Below are positions 57,701 to 64,000 of a DNA stretch of 64,000 nt, one piece after another (positions within the stretch are counted from its first letter, which is position 1; each line of letters opens with the position of its first letter). Position numbers and translations under genes: made by a program. The DNA comes from Hymenopus coronatus. Taxonomy: Eukaryota; Arthropoda; Insecta; Mantodea; Hymenopodidae. The notes below the pieces were generated by a model. That model ran no database searches and had not been told where the DNA came from. It worked only from the letters and a program-made list of their open reading frames with translations. Where the stretch lies: NCBI GenBank assembly GCA_030762935.1, contig CM060899.1, positions 57,462,501 through 57,526,500 on the forward strand. Reading direction: 5' to 3'.

Positions 57701-60403
57701 TCAAATTTGGTTTATGCATCCACAGCCTCATTCAAGTAGGCTATGACTCTGAAAGGTCATATCGATCCATAAAATGGCGGATGATATGAATCTACTGAAC
57801 TAGATGAAATTATGCAAGCAGCATAACTGCTGCATTGCCTCTGTTGCATAAATGTTTTCATTCTGTACAAGTCAGTCAACATGTTGTCACACTGATGCTA
57901 AGCAAGGCAACTGAATATCGCAGACCATTAAGTATGAACTCCGTGAAATAGGTAAAACAATAGGTTTATAAATATTGAGAACTGTCTAAAAAATAGTGTA
58001 TGACACACATTTCACAAGCTTCCTTCTCACAATATAAAACACCATTTTATCATTATCTGCCTTGGTGTGCATTACGGTTTTTTGTCTCAATGAATGGATA
58101 GTTTTTTGTTCCCTTCTAAAATATTTTCACACTGATTTTTCAATGCGCTTTTTTCCAAATCTGGTAGGAATTGTGAGGAAATGCTGATATCTGCGATGTA
58201 GTCTTCAACTTTGTTTGAGAAATGGAAGCAAAAATTTATGAATGAAGTCAAAAGAAATCTCTGAAATAGCTTGCCCAGGAATCAGGAATTTCATAAAACT
58301 TTTAAAATTAAAACAGTCTAACTCTAATTTGAACGTAGTATTTTTATTGGCGACTGAGAATGAATCACCTCGCATTTGTTAATCGAAAATTAATTATTCA
58401 GCTTGATGGACATGTTCACACACTCATATCACAAAGAGAAATATAATAATTACATTTGTATATTAACAATATTTCAACTCTAGTTTGAAACATGACTTAA
58501 CATGCCTGTTCACTTTAATAAATAACCAACTGATCTTTAACTCATTCCTTTTCAAACTGCATGGTTTGTGTATAATACTGCACTATATATTTTTATTTGA
58601 GATAAGCATTGTGAGGAAGGATTTGGTGTTATTTTTCAGCCTACCTACATTATAATGGGTTTGAATGACAGTAACCTTGTGAAATTAAAAGGTTCTACAT
58701 ATGGTAGAGTCAGGATTTTTGTATAGCCGTGATCAGAAACCAAAATTCTGTTGGCATCTATCATTAGCTAATAAACCACTTATATCTCTGTAACAATTTT
58801 TTTTTTTTGGGTAGCTTAACATTCTTTAACCTAGTTGGTCATATCGGACGATGAATGAATGAAATTGGTGTAATGATGCTCAAATGATCTCGGGGTCCAT
58901 GAAGCTTAGTTACTCGACATTCGTCTTCTCAGGATAAGGGAAAACCCCGAAAAAAACCTTATCCAGGCAACTCACCCTAAGCAAGATTCAAACTCACGAC
59001 CTTTGGAATGTGAAGTAGACATGCTACCACCACACTACCCAGGTGGGCAACAAATTATTGTTAATAAGCTTATTCTTCTATCCACTTCATGCTAATAAAG
59101 ATAAACACTAGCAGAAACGTTTCCGTTTCTCTAAATCTACTCACAAAATTATGAACCATTTCTCTGTGAGACGCATAAATAGCAGGGAATCTGTCTATTA
59201 ATTGCTGACTTTCTTTTCCACAAGTTTGTCACAGGAACTATATATCAAGCTTCTGGTGTTAAAGTATATGACACTTTAGCTTTGTAACTGCACTACTACA
59301 TTAACTACACTACCACTGGCAACTTGTATGAGACATTTGCCTGGAACATGTTCCTTATATTGTACACAAACTTGTCTGGAACCATACAGAACTTGTTATT
59401 TATGCATGGAACGGGATGAAACATGTCCAGAATGAGATTTGAGGTTATGTATTTTTTTCTTTTCACATACTGAACCTTAAAACTGCCCAAATAAGCACTC
59501 AAGTATGTCCTTTTATTATGGTCACCTTAGTCCATATTGTTGACTTCCCATTAACATGGATTTTTGCTCCTTCTTGTGAAGAACTCAAACCATTTCATTT
59601 TTGAAAACAGAATAAGCATATATGGAAGGTGAAACTGTGCAAGTTCAAATTCTAGAATTTCATTATTGCCACCTAGCAGGAACCATATATATGTTCAGAA
59701 CATTTATATGGTTGTATATTAGGAACATGAAACAAGTATGAAACAAGTCTGGAACAGTATAGAACATAAAATTGTTGCTGGACTTGATGTATACTAATAA
59801 GAACAAGAACAGAACAAAAGTTTTATACAAAAAGTAGCCAGTGGAAATGTACCTTAACACTGAAATTTGTGAGCCTGCAATGTATCAACCTCTGTATAAA
59901 TACTTTTGTGTTAACCAATAAGCTTCAACATAGAGAGGGAACACAACCAGTTAAAAACAGCAGTGCAGGGCAAGCAATTCCCCATTAAAATGGCCATGCA
60001 TTAAAATGAAGGCTCTGTATTATAACAGTGCCAAACAGAAAATATTTTCAGCCTTTTCCTCATATTAATGATAATGATTTAATTTGCCACAGAGCAGGAT
60101 GCCATTGTTGTTTCATGATTCCTTTCTGCACATGTGCATTTCAAAGACCAGCCTGAGCAAATGAGTAACTTTATTGTGCACCATAGAACAACAGTTTCAT
60201 GGCATTTGTTACCTTATCTGTGGTTCTGTACTAATATCTTACATTTACGAAATTCAAAATGTTACCTGAGAGGTCTGGCAGCATTGCTACATGAACATCA
60301 TGTGCAGCAGAAGCACGTCTTGCTGTACTAGCATAACGAGAGCGAGTAGATGTGCGCCTTCTTAGAGTTGGTTTCACTTCACCACGTACTCTTTTGCTTG
60401 TAG
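38570..60403 (-). CDS. Tmc: TMC (transmembrane channel-like) gene, five joined exons, 5' end missing
   Basis: Joining 60266-60403, 57260-57363, 48543-49342, 45126-45527 and 38570-39233 on the minus strand gives one open frame of about 701 residues ending in TAG. All four introns are GT-AG, with phases 1, 0, 2 and 2 and lengths of about 2.9, 7.9, 3.0 and 5.9 kb. The protein has a basic N-terminal segment, eight to ten hydrophobic segments and the TMC signature CWESYVGQQVYKLVLLD. TMC proteins are multipass membrane proteins related to TMEM16/OSCA channels; animal members act in mechanotransduction and background conductance. The layout resembles the insect TMC7-like group more than the much longer fly Tmc, but assignment to a subfamily is an inference. 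The first visible exon begins at a splice acceptor in mid-codon, so the start codon lies beyond 64000. All introns are full of mobile elements, but no coding exon is disrupted. Confidence 0.93.
39708..39802 (-). mobile_element. SINE A copy 4 (truncated, internally deleted)
   Basis: The tail (TTTATGGACACTCTTTAACT, GCTGTGGTTCTCA) is joined to the head (CCCGAAAAAATCCATTGTCC, CACCGGGTTTGAATC), with TTTTTACGC duplicated at the join. The middle of the SINE is missing. Confidence 0.75.
39897..40355. repeat. Long inverted repeat, arms of about 210 bp
   Basis: The left arm 39897-40112 and right arm 40150-40355 are diverged inverted copies. Shared words are CTCTCTCCACTGTGCAAGAG, CCAAGAG, TTAGCAGCAGAAAT and CTCACTC. 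The minus-strand centre also encodes NDNIMQEITRISAAKLRRVS with EN, a Tc1-type transposase C-terminal motif, so transposase-derived DNA forms the loop and inner stem. Confidence 0.8.
40370..41290 (-). pseudogene. Transposase remnant inside the 1.7-kb TIR element
   Basis: Minus strand from 41290: RCQSKGGANNFVTEDVSSRE, then RMRKKPNVNEETIDRVQESF and KWSPKKP, the N-terminal helix-turn-helix linker of Tc3-like insect transposases (pattern: RKPSVSEETVERVREAFxRSPKKS). Further on, broken frames give SNEATFHVFERVNRCAV-like text near 40930-40890, FDFFLWGYIKD near 40560 and GGCLLNTHGAHI near 40440, matching SDEATFHxSGxVNRHN, DFFLWGYxKD and GAHI. Many stops and frameshifts; not functional. Confidence 0.7.
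41550..42309. other. TMC intron 4 sequence, nothing recognised
   Basis: Contains a short (AAT)n at about 41776-41790. No coding signal. Confidence 0.4.
42310..43110 (+). pseudogene. Second Penelope-like element fragment (RT end plus GIY-YIG)
   Basis: About 42316-42615 reads QLPFLDLKIIRNGTNIHFGI then YRKSPQFENYIKNESYNSLS and NSLTNRLEDVPMN, the last RT motifs of Penelope-like elements (pattern: PFLDLxI, IYRKPTxTDxYI, SxHPxxHKxAxINSLxNR). About 42776-42900 reads CEKFYIGQTKRSLKIRSKEH then FRNIKFKQEDKSAVVFHF and a stop, the GIY-YIG domain with YIGQT. The two lie in separate frames. Its sequence differs from the element at 34816-35806, so it is a different family. It lies in TMC intron 4. Confidence 0.8.
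43111..45125. other. TMC intron 4 sequence, no gene seen
   Basis: Frames at 43574-43864, 44237-44425 and 44611-44793 are not recognised. AT-rich with no clear repeat boundaries. Confidence 0.4.
45126..45527 (-). CDS. Tmc: TMC exon d, carries the TMC signature motif
   Basis: This 402-base exon has the acceptor TTGCATAG and the donor CCAA|GTAAGT, and is phase 2 on both sides. It codes for 134 residues: the linker YSLEHVDKTEEHNLYKLVLE, a membrane segment (AAIVGLNLLVPIFFSYLVGL), another (LRTVLLRMSSLAMLLYSL), a cysteine-rich extracellular piece (CDDRRPGECYC) and the family signature CWESYVGQQVYKLVLLD, leading into the next membrane segment (THVVVTFIINW). The signature CWExxVGQxxYKLxxxD defines TMC proteins and is intact. 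Confidence 0.95.
45750..45930 (+). pseudogene. Non-LTR reverse transcriptase fragment with intact ADD
   Basis: The frame reads TRVPQGCILGPLLFILYMHN, then TKLIQFADDTRVTANN, which are RT motifs 4 and 5 (VPQGSxLGPLLFxxYxxD, xLFADDTxxx). The catalytic FADD is intact, but only about 60 residues remain. It lies in TMC intron 3, opposite to the gene. Confidence 0.8.
46063..46180. repeat. Repeat terminus shared with 37477-37620
   Basis: CTACAGTATTCTCG then GATTATTCGGGTAATGTGGG, AGTCTGTAATTTAATGCTTT and AAAGTACAACATACATATGT. Tentatively pogo/Tigger-like. Confidence 0.45.
46674..47190 (+). mobile_element. Repeat R, copy i (distal two thirds)
   Basis: Forward copy from TTTTGATTAAAAATTGATAT through TTCTGGGAATAGCTACTGAA, AAAATGTAGATCTCGTTAAA, GATATTCCTTGTTATTAGTT and TTTCCCTTCTGCTTAGAAGG, ending ATATGGAACACATCAGAG. 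It lies in TMC intron 3, pointing at copy j. Confidence 0.85.
47343..47491 (-). repeat. Tandem duplicate of the repeat R distal end
   Basis: AATCTGATGTGCTCCATTCA through GTAGAACCGAAAT is repeated from about 47492 (AATCTGATGTGTTCCATTCA ... GTAGAAGTGAAAT) with a period of about 148 bp and few differences. Preceded by an A-run at 47323-47345. Confidence 0.9.
47492..48310 (-). mobile_element. Repeat R, copy j (full length)
   Basis: A reverse copy with all blocks: CACATGACTTTCTCTATATC, GAAATAAGGGAGTAC, CTCAACTCCACAAAAAAAA, TAGTCTTCAGAGGCTATTCC, CAGAAAATTCAAGATATACA, CATGTAAAGGGTAGTTTGGG, TCGTTTTTGAGCTATCG, TATTTCCGGTGAAATCTCGG and the palindrome GTACACTATGTACATAGTAC followed by ATATAGAGAAAGTAAAAAAA. 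One of the best-preserved copies. Confidence 0.92.
48387..48432. repeat. ATT-rich simple repeat
   Basis: An imperfect (ATT)n run. It produces the isoleucine-rich frames on both strands here, which are artefacts. Confidence 0.85.
48543..49342 (-). CDS. Tmc: TMC exon c, first three membrane segments
   Basis: This 800-base exon codes for about 266 residues and ends in phase 2 at ACATTCAG|GTATGT. In order it has a basic amphipathic block (FDQFKWQRRKVWQRFKIRW), the SLKKIEGNFGTGVV lead-in, a long hydrophobic segment (FLFLKWLMFLNLFIFLFILA) and an extracellular loop with NDT and NYS sequons and a cysteine. A second hydrophobic segment (YILVTVVYLLISLAVIV), a cytosolic loop with CNLVFGGWDYCI and a third segment (INLIVLVVLAGALLLIYY) follow. 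This pattern is typical of the TMC family. The open frame runs 48 bases beyond the true acceptor, so the ATG at 49390 is intronic and not a start. Confidence 0.93.
49400..50075. other. TMC intron 2: SINE C fragment and long GT microsatellite
   Basis: About 49673-49755 carries GCCAGGATTATTCCCCATCC and GGAAGTATG, the body of SINE C. An uninterrupted (GT)n of about 70 bases follows at 49760-49829. The rest is AT-rich and empty. Confidence 0.6.
50080..50560 (+). pseudogene. Tc1-like element 5' end with transposase N-terminus
   Basis: TACAGTGGCTGCAATGGAAA then TCTTTACATTTTAAATG at 50079-50115 looks like a Tc1-type 5' terminus (TA plus CAGTGGCTxCAA). From ATG at 50347 the frame is MGRKKLT, a stop, then EKTRALTLLEV and TDLKVSRQAIYDLKKAA. 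A shifted frame gives KTGSGGKRKTSPRTSK. This resembles the first HTH and the GRPRK-type linker of Tc1 transposases. The catalytic domain is absent. Confidence 0.6.
50676..50697. repeat. (GGTT)n simple repeat
   Basis: About five GGTT units at the 3' side of the non-LTR fragment that runs in from the right on the minus strand. It may be that element's tail. Confidence 0.7.
50699..51260 (-). pseudogene. Non-LTR retrotransposon RNase H end and zinc-knuckle tail
   Basis: Minus strand: AIQAITSDTYTTKRIIEIHQ then SIKHLQSL, a broken CNGFLHIVEF-like stretch (compare QWIPSHCGI), then NEMADLLAKKGTMIQQIP, the last RNase H motif. The open part 51142-50699 continues with PRLKAVALFGLYTRHDYLAA then HLHKINIF, and CLLCQEDDTIMDILHLQNC, a CxxC-H-C knuckle of the kind ending many I/Jockey-group elements. 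The stop is at 50699. A 5' truncated, inactive copy in TMC intron 2, in the same direction as the gene. Confidence 0.8.
51275..51330 (-). repeat. tRNA-like fragment at the non-LTR junction
   Basis: Minus strand GTGATCTGGTGGTTAGCATA then TTAGCCTTCAAATCCAGAGG looks like a SINE head (A box TGGTTAGCATA, weak B box CTTCAAATCC). It abuts the RNase H fragment. Confidence 0.4.
51610..51785 (+). mobile_element. SINE D copy 2
   Basis: The same order as at 36866: TTGTGGTTTACTGGGAAAAG, GTCAGTTGGAGAATTTAG, then GATAGCTCAGCAGTCAGAGC (A box), GGGGCTCATATCCCAGC (B box) and TATGGCATTGAATTTTTCAG. Confidence 0.7.
51878..52735 (-). mobile_element. Repeat R, copy k (full length)
   Basis: A complete reverse copy from ATGATGTGGTCCATTCAAAT through GAAATAAGGGAGTACC, AGTATCTCAAAAAGGATCAA, TTCAGAGGCTATTCCCAGAA, GTAGTTTGGGGTGGGG, a CA microsatellite at 52581-52602, TATTTCTGGTGAAATCTC and the palindrome GCACTATGTACATAGTATGT then ATAGAGAAAGTAAAAAG. 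In TMC intron 2. Confidence 0.92.
52790..53285 (+). pseudogene. CR1/Jockey-like non-LTR 3' end, family 2
   Basis: The frame 52794-53135 reads LACEYILAILSFVINNPEKF, TKNTDIHNKETRHRQDLNRP, VYYKGIVLFDSLPSSIKALQ and KFRSELKTYLIIHTFYTEED, a well-preserved tail after the RT domain (pattern: HNxxTRxxxDLH, YxGIxLFNxLPxxIKxL, FKxxLKxYLxxHxFYSxEEF). It stops at 53135 and is followed by about 150 bases ending in AATAAATGTATTAATAAG. Only the 3' end is present. In TMC intron 2. Confidence 0.75.
53735..54045 (+). pseudogene. Possible Tc1-like transposase C-terminal scrap
   Basis: About 53918-54040 reads LIRVGFHDDDLKNMCSNLVE then PMHNSVMELIKQKGHIKY and a stop, close to the Tc1 ending (LVESMPRRxxAVIxAKGGxTKY). 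ACAGTCCTATGCAAATTAAT at about 53749 resembles a Tc1-type terminus. Short and decayed. Confidence 0.4.
54310..55208 (+). mobile_element. Repeat R, copy l (full length with long poly-T)
   Basis: Forward copy: TTTTACTTTCCCTACATGTA then CTATGTACATAACG, TTTCACCGGAAATAC, GCATAGCTCAAAAAC, AAACTTGATATTTAAG, AAACTACC-like block, AATAAAATGTATATC, TAGGAATAGCCTCTAAAGAC. A run of about 53 T at 54730-54782 follows, then GTTAGAGATAAACAAAAACT, TTCTTGTTATTGGTTTCAG, TATAAGGAACCAAGTAG and ATGTGAATGGAACACATCAG. In TMC intron 2. Confidence 0.9.
55790..56650 (+). pseudogene. DUF4817/DDE transposase remnant
   Basis: About 55860-55935 reads TMTVFTNQEYLDCFLLMAKL, like the start of insect DUF4817-DDE transposases (YTNxEYxDMxxxYG). 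About 56160-56215 reads CVTRSARQVKVLQKDFQV. About 56283-56370 reads DIVLTKETLDDTGHRLENSP then QKLLRHLLLQVGISYGA, matching VLTEETLDDIGxRLExSPxKSLxxLxxxTGVSxxSA. Beyond that LRTQKLQRG- and HTVDDAVIDH-like scraps occur between stops. Plus strand in TMC intron 2, and related to the minus-strand remnant at 22165-22640. Confidence 0.7.
56651..57259. other. TMC intron 2 sequence, nothing recognised
   Basis: AT-rich; the short frame 56895-57098 is unsupported. Confidence 0.4.
57260..57363 (-). CDS. Tmc: TMC exon b, conserved NEERTWEEI block
   Basis: This 104-base exon (donor CTGCAG|GTAATC) codes for a conserved cytosolic block that includes NEERTWEEIMQIKAMPVGM and ends in KKELKAKLQ. It joins exon a in phase 1 and exon c in phase 0. 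The acceptor is a tandem NAGNAG (CCAGCAG). Using the first AG adds one alanine, giving LPDLS-AENLS; using the second gives LPDLS-ENLS. Both keep the frame, so the mature protein may vary by one residue. Confidence 0.9.
57368..58770. other. TMC intron 1 sequence, nothing recognised
   Basis: AT-rich, with no SINE boxes, TIRs or protein similarity noticed. Confidence 0.4.
58775..59125 (-). mobile_element. Repeat R, copy m (distal end, split by SINE B)
   Basis: CACTTATATCTCTGTAACAA before the SINE and AACAAATTATTGTTAATAAG then CTT after it rejoin as an R distal end (compare ATCTCTGCAACTAATTATTG at 47383). The copy stops after ACACTAGCAGAAACG. Confidence 0.7.
58796..59048 (-). mobile_element. SINE B copy 5, inserted into repeat R
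   Basis: Minus strand: CCCACCTGGGTAGTGTGGTG then GTAGCATGTC (A box), CGTGAGTTTGAATCTTGC (B box), AGGGTGAGTTGCCTGGATAA, GATCATTTGAGCATCATTAC and an A-tail (poly-T at the left). AACAA flanks it at both sides, a short target-site duplication. Confidence 0.88.
59130..60260. other. TMC intron 1 sequence, nothing recognised
   Basis: Several words recur at 59310-59480 and 59690-59850 (GGAACATG, GAAACAAGTCTGGAAC), giving a weakly self-similar stretch. No coding signal. Confidence 0.35.
60266..60403 (-). CDS. Tmc: TMC exon a (first visible), N-terminal cytoplasmic region
   Basis: This internal exon is preceded by a TTTGCATTTCAG-type acceptor and followed by the donor CTCAG|GTAACA. It enters with two bases of a split codon and ends in phase 1. 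It codes for about 45 residues. These begin with a strongly basic stretch (KRVRGE, LRRRTSTRSR, TARRAS) and end in HVAMLPDLS, a motif found before the conserved N-terminal block in insect TMC7-like proteins. There is no membrane segment, as expected for the cytosolic N terminus. Because it starts at an acceptor there must be an upstream exon, and I found none between 60404 and 64000. Confidence 0.85.
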
Positions 60404-60562
60404 CTGAAATGCAAACAAATTAGTTATGCAAACTACTTCTGAACTCATCTTCATGATTCATAGGGAACATAAATATATGCGTATAAGGAATTTGAAGCGT
60501 TTAAGGTAAAAGTCTTAAGATATGTCAAATTAACGATTTTTAAATTCTGGGTGTTCCTTTTA

Positions 60563-61705
60563 CTTCCTTTAGCATGAATATACATAATAAAGGTATTTTA
60601 TTCAACCCAAAAATTTGATGTCAAGATTTCACTAGAAGTACATGTTTTAAGGTCCCCTGAATCCAAAAAAAATAATTTTTAAAAAAATTTTGTGTGTGTG
60701 TGGGGGGGACAGCATAGTTCAAAAATAAATACAAAAATTTGTAGTTATCTTTAGTACCTTCCAAGGATGTGACACGAAGGCTTTCAAACAAAATCCCCTT
60801 ATCACAAACTACCCTACCTTTACATGAAAAAATAGTCGCCCTCCATGGTGTAATGGTTATCATGTTAATTTCATATACCCAAGGTCGCGGGTTCAAACCC
60901 AGCGAAGGACAATGGATTTTTTGGGCGTAAAAATCCTTAGCATGGCTTCCTTCAGAAAGGAAGTAAAGCTGTTGGTCTCGTATCATAGATTTACGGCACG
61001 TAAAAGAGCCTCAAGTCAGATAGAGGGCTCTGAGCAAAATTAAGCGGTCTTTCATGCCCAATATAGAATGAGCCACAGAACCACATCAGTTAAAGAGCAT
61101 CCATAAATAAAAAAACTCCATTTGCAAACCCTATGGAAAAATTGTTGAAAATTTTGTTTTTCTCAAAAATGACTTTAATGATTTTGATTAAAATACCATA
61201 TATTAAAGATAATTACATCACAAATAAAATGTATATTTTGAATTTTCTGGGAATAGCCTCTGAAGACCTCTTTATTCTGGATGAGTTTTGCAGAACTTTA
61301 CAGTTAAATCATAAAAGATTGACAAAAACTTACAACACAAAAAATGTAGATCTCATTAAAACACATAATTTATGACATATAAGTTCATCTTGTAGAGTTG
61401 ACCATTACAAGATATTCCTTATTATTGGTTTCAATTTTAAACTACCTAACTTTTTTCAAACCAGACCATGCTAAGTGAACCGAACCTCAACTGTTTCACA
61501 TAGCGACCAGCTTTTAAAATATTTGACTATTGCTTTAACCTAATGTATTCCCTTACTTCCCTTCTCTTACAAGGAAATAAGTAATAAGACCAATTTTGCT
61601 AATTTTATCTTGAGTATTATGATGTAAATAAAGAATAATCTTTTATACTAATAGTTTGTATATGGAACATAGAAAAAGTTATGTGAATGTAACACATCAG
61701 ATTTT
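60563..61705 (+). mobile_element. Repeat R, copy n (full length, split by SINE A)
   Basis: Forward copy: TTTTACTTCCTTTAGCATGA, AGGTCCCCTGAATCC, a GT run, ACAGCATAGTTCAAAAATAA to ACATGAAAAAAT, then the SINE. It resumes ATGGAAAAATTGTTGAAAAT, TTTTCTGGGAATAGCCTCTG, TAGAGTTGACCATTACAAGA, ATTCCCTTACTTCCCTTCTC and ATGTGAATGTAACACATCAG. Just upstream of the first visible TMC exon. Confidence 0.88.
60838..61122 (+). mobile_element. SINE A copy 5, inserted into repeat R
   Basis: CCATGGTGTAATGGTTATCA (A box), TCGCGGGTTCAAACCCAG (B box), GACAATGGATTTTTTGGGC, CTTAGCATGGCTTCCTTC and TAGATTTACGGCACGTAAAA, ending AACTCCATTTGCA. The flanks share ATGAAAAA/ATGGAAAAA, a probable target-site duplication. Confidence 0.9.
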
Positions 61706-62829
61706 TATATCTGTGATTTCCCACATGTCAATAGAACAAGCATTGCATCATAGCTGACTGGTGAGTCTATGTTTAAATCATAGTGCTCTCTACTGAGAAG
61801 GAGCTTGCTGAAGAGAAAGCAATCACAGCAACCTCTACCTATAACAAGCAGTGGTGGTTTATAGAAAAGAAAGTGAACCACAGCACTCTGGATATTAATG
61901 CATAGCTAACTTAACATCACCAGCCTTCCCATGCTGTAATGAATAACATTCAAAGATTTCTCTATTCTTTGTTGGTAAGCTGAATATGAATATAGCACAC
62001 GTTATGTCTCTGGTTGTGCGTTAATTAATGTTCTGGTGTCACGAAAGGAGCAACATATAAATATAATTTATAGTGCTGCATAGATGCAATACCTCTCCAA
62101 CAATCAAGCATGAACACCTGCTGCTAGAGGGCAGTATTCAAATCACTTCATCAGGGTAGCATTATATTTAAGTGGTATCTCCTGCTGCTAAAGGAACAGT
62201 ATCCGACTCTATTCATCTAACTTCATCAGTCTTGGCTTCACATTAAGTATTAACTTCTGTCAACATTAAGTTGCTTCATCAGAAATGTCAATGACAAAAT
62301 TTCTTACATGGGAAATCAAAGATAAAAACGTACACTCAGTATAAGCTGCTAATGATACTTTCCAAGTTTAGACCATGGAAGTCAAACTAGAAATCCTGTT
62401 TTATTTTGTAAAAGATAGTTGACAAGTATGAGATACCTAACGATAGCTATGCAGAGGAGGATTTTGCAACATTCATATCAGAAAAGCAAAAAGAGCTAGA
62501 AATCAAAATTCCATTTAAGCCTTTGAATTGTACAAATTATTCAAAGACAGCAGATGTCCGCTATTAGTCACAGGGGTCTACTGCATCCTGCTGCCCAACT
62601 CTGACTTTAAACTAAGACTTTCTTTATACCTGATCTCGGTTGTTTTTCTGCTGCCACAAGAGAACTGTATCACTCAGCTTTTTGGGTCAAATTGTAAAGT
62701 CACACCTCAATTCAAGTATGACACACATTTAATAATTGGCTTACAAAATTTTGAATAAATATGTTATGTTTGCATGCATTATTTTGCTTTAGTATATGAG
62801 CCCATCTCTAAGCCCATAGGTTAGCCAAT
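61706..62829. other. No gene seen
   Basis: Two short related blocks (CACCTGCTGCTAGAGG and CTCCTGCTGCTAAAGG) occur near 62117 and 62179. The rest is unassigned. Confidence 0.35.
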
Positions 62830-62985
62830 CTGGGTGATTAAGTTGGTTAAGTGCTATACTTCTGAACTTGAGGTTGCAGGTTCAAACCCGGCCTGATTGA
62901 TGGTTTTTCAGTGTGCTTAAAAGCAACAGCTACATGCCAGTAAATTTATTGAAATGTAAAAGAACTCCCTTAGGACAAAATTCCA
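62830..62985 (+). mobile_element. SINE F (tRNA-derived)
   Basis: GGTGATTAAGTTGGTTAAGT then GCTATACTTCTGAAC (A box) and GTTGCAGGTTCAAACCCGGC (B box) form a tRNA-like head that does not close into a tRNA acceptor stem. A non-tRNA body (TTTTTCAGTGTGCTTAAAAG) follows. Only one copy in this window. Confidence 0.55.
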
Positions 62986-62989
62986 GCAC

Positions 62990-64000
62990 AATGGCAGAGC
63001 TTTTGATCTGATATTTTTATGATGTGATAAGTTTAACAATGAATACCATTCATACCATACAAGAACATCAAGAGCAATTCATCTCCAACAACACAAGAGT
63101 AATCAAAAGCTTAAATTCAGTTTCTCAGGCATTCATTTATATAATACACTCCCTGGGGGCTATCGAAGTCCCACAGAGCAAGACATTTAGGAAGGAAGTT
63201 AAAAATCTACTCATAAACTACAAGTTTCATTTATTTGGCAAAAGAAAGCAGAAACCCCCTCTTTTGGACTAAAACCTGTGGTTGGAGTAAGTATTAGCAC
63301 TGTCAAAACCACAGTTAAAGCATGGATAAAAAAGAACCACCTGACTAGGTGGCAAACTTACTCAGGATAAAAACTAGCTAGGAGACTGGTTAGGGCTCTT
63401 AACAATGTCTTAAGGCTTAAAACAGTGATTGCATTAATTTCTGGACTTGGTCTCATTTAGGGAAGCATCTACTTACAGGGGGGGGCATATCATTGAGATC
63501 CCACTCGTTGACTGTGTAAACAAGCTGAGGAATCAACTTCATATATTTTGTTGATTACACATCTCTAGAAAGAGAAGAACTTCCTTTTTGGAGTATGGGA
63601 ATGTTTAAGATTTGATCCTGGTAGTGAAGCCAAGCTTCTGGAGCTCAAGAGCACACAGTTTGGAATTTGATGTAGGACAATCTCAATGGGGTTACACAAG
63701 AAGTCTCTTAGGCTGACATGTGGAGGCATAGGAATCCTTTAGATACCCTCCATTATATGATCTAATATGTTTCATTCTATTGATGAATTCATAAACTTGA
63801 TTCATGGGTCCTGTTCAATCTGATGGATGCACTTCATCTCAAGAGGAAATTTGATGACTGCCTTCAAGAACAACATTATGCTTAGCTTTAATTGTGTTCA
63901 TTTTGATCACTTGTGAAATATAATGTAAATAAAAGTGTACCTAGTTTGTTAAATTACATATTATTTTCTTTTTGACAAAGCCAGGAATTCATTTGATTTT
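62990..64000. other. No gene recognised; upstream TMC exon not found
   Basis: The frame 63024-63272 has a TFRKEVKNLLINYKFHL stretch that loosely recalls non-LTR C-termini but is too short to call. No minus-strand exon that would complete the TMC N terminus was found. Confidence 0.35.

Noticed and set aside
63024..63272. 82-codon frame with TFRKEVKNLLINYKFHL
   Set aside because: Loosely like a non-LTR C-terminus, but too short and without other motifs.
1..64000. CRISPR arrays, bacterial operons or prophage
   Set aside because: None seen. Spliced gene structure and eukaryotic mobile elements show a nuclear animal genome.

Overview
The window reads as nuclear DNA of an animal, most likely an arthropod and probably an insect with a large, repeat-rich, AT-rich genome. 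The evidence is one multi-exon gene with GT-AG introns of 2.9 to 7.9 kb, tRNA- and 5S-derived SINEs, Penelope-like, CR1/Jockey-like and Ty3/Gypsy remnants, and many mariner/Tc1-type transposons. The repeat mix would suit a polyneopteran (cockroach, termite or stick-insect relatives), but that is only a guess. There are no operons, CRISPR arrays or bacterial genes.

The one convincing host gene is a transmembrane channel-like (TMC) gene on the minus strand. Five exons run from 60403 down to the stop codon at 38570: 60266-60403, 57260-57363, 48543-49342, 45126-45527 and 38570-39233. They join in frame with consensus splice sites and give about 701 residues. These include the charged N-terminal segment, the membrane segments and the TMC signature CWESYVGQQVYKLVLLD. 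The first exon or exons lie beyond the right edge. Insect TMC proteins are linked to mechanosensation and ion leak; that role comes from the family and is not shown by this DNA.

From 1 to about 38 kb no host gene is evident. This part is a mosaic of decayed mobile elements: a Ty3/Gypsy pol remnant (about 7.4-8.2 kb), non-LTR 3' ends (9.7-11.2, 13.2-14.0 and 21.5-21.8 kb), a mariner tail (14.0-14.3 kb), a DDE transposase remnant (22.1-22.7 kb), a nearly complete dead mariner with TIRs (26.3-27.6 kb), a second mariner split by two SINEs (30.8-31.9 kb) and a Penelope-like element with an internal inversion (34.8-35.8 kb). The TMC introns hold a 1.7-kb TIR transposon (39.8-41.5 kb), a second Penelope-like element (42.3-43.1 kb), an RT fragment (45.8 kb), a non-LTR RNase H fragment (50.7-51.3 kb), Tc1-like fragments and a DUF4817/DDE transposase remnant (55.8-56.7 kb).

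The dominant repeat, called 'repeat R' here, is a non-coding element of about 850 bp present in at least 14 full or partial copies on both strands (roughly 8 kb, about 13% of the window). One end folds into a palindrome of about 40 nt around CTATGTACATAG. I do not recognise this family, and it is the best candidate for an undescribed element. At least six tRNA-type SINE families are present, several with clear target-site duplications that date them as later than their hosts. The candidate novelty here is in mobile-element structure: repeat R, a Penelope insertion whose inversion fits twin priming, a hammerhead-ribozyme-like motif beside it, and several strong hairpins.
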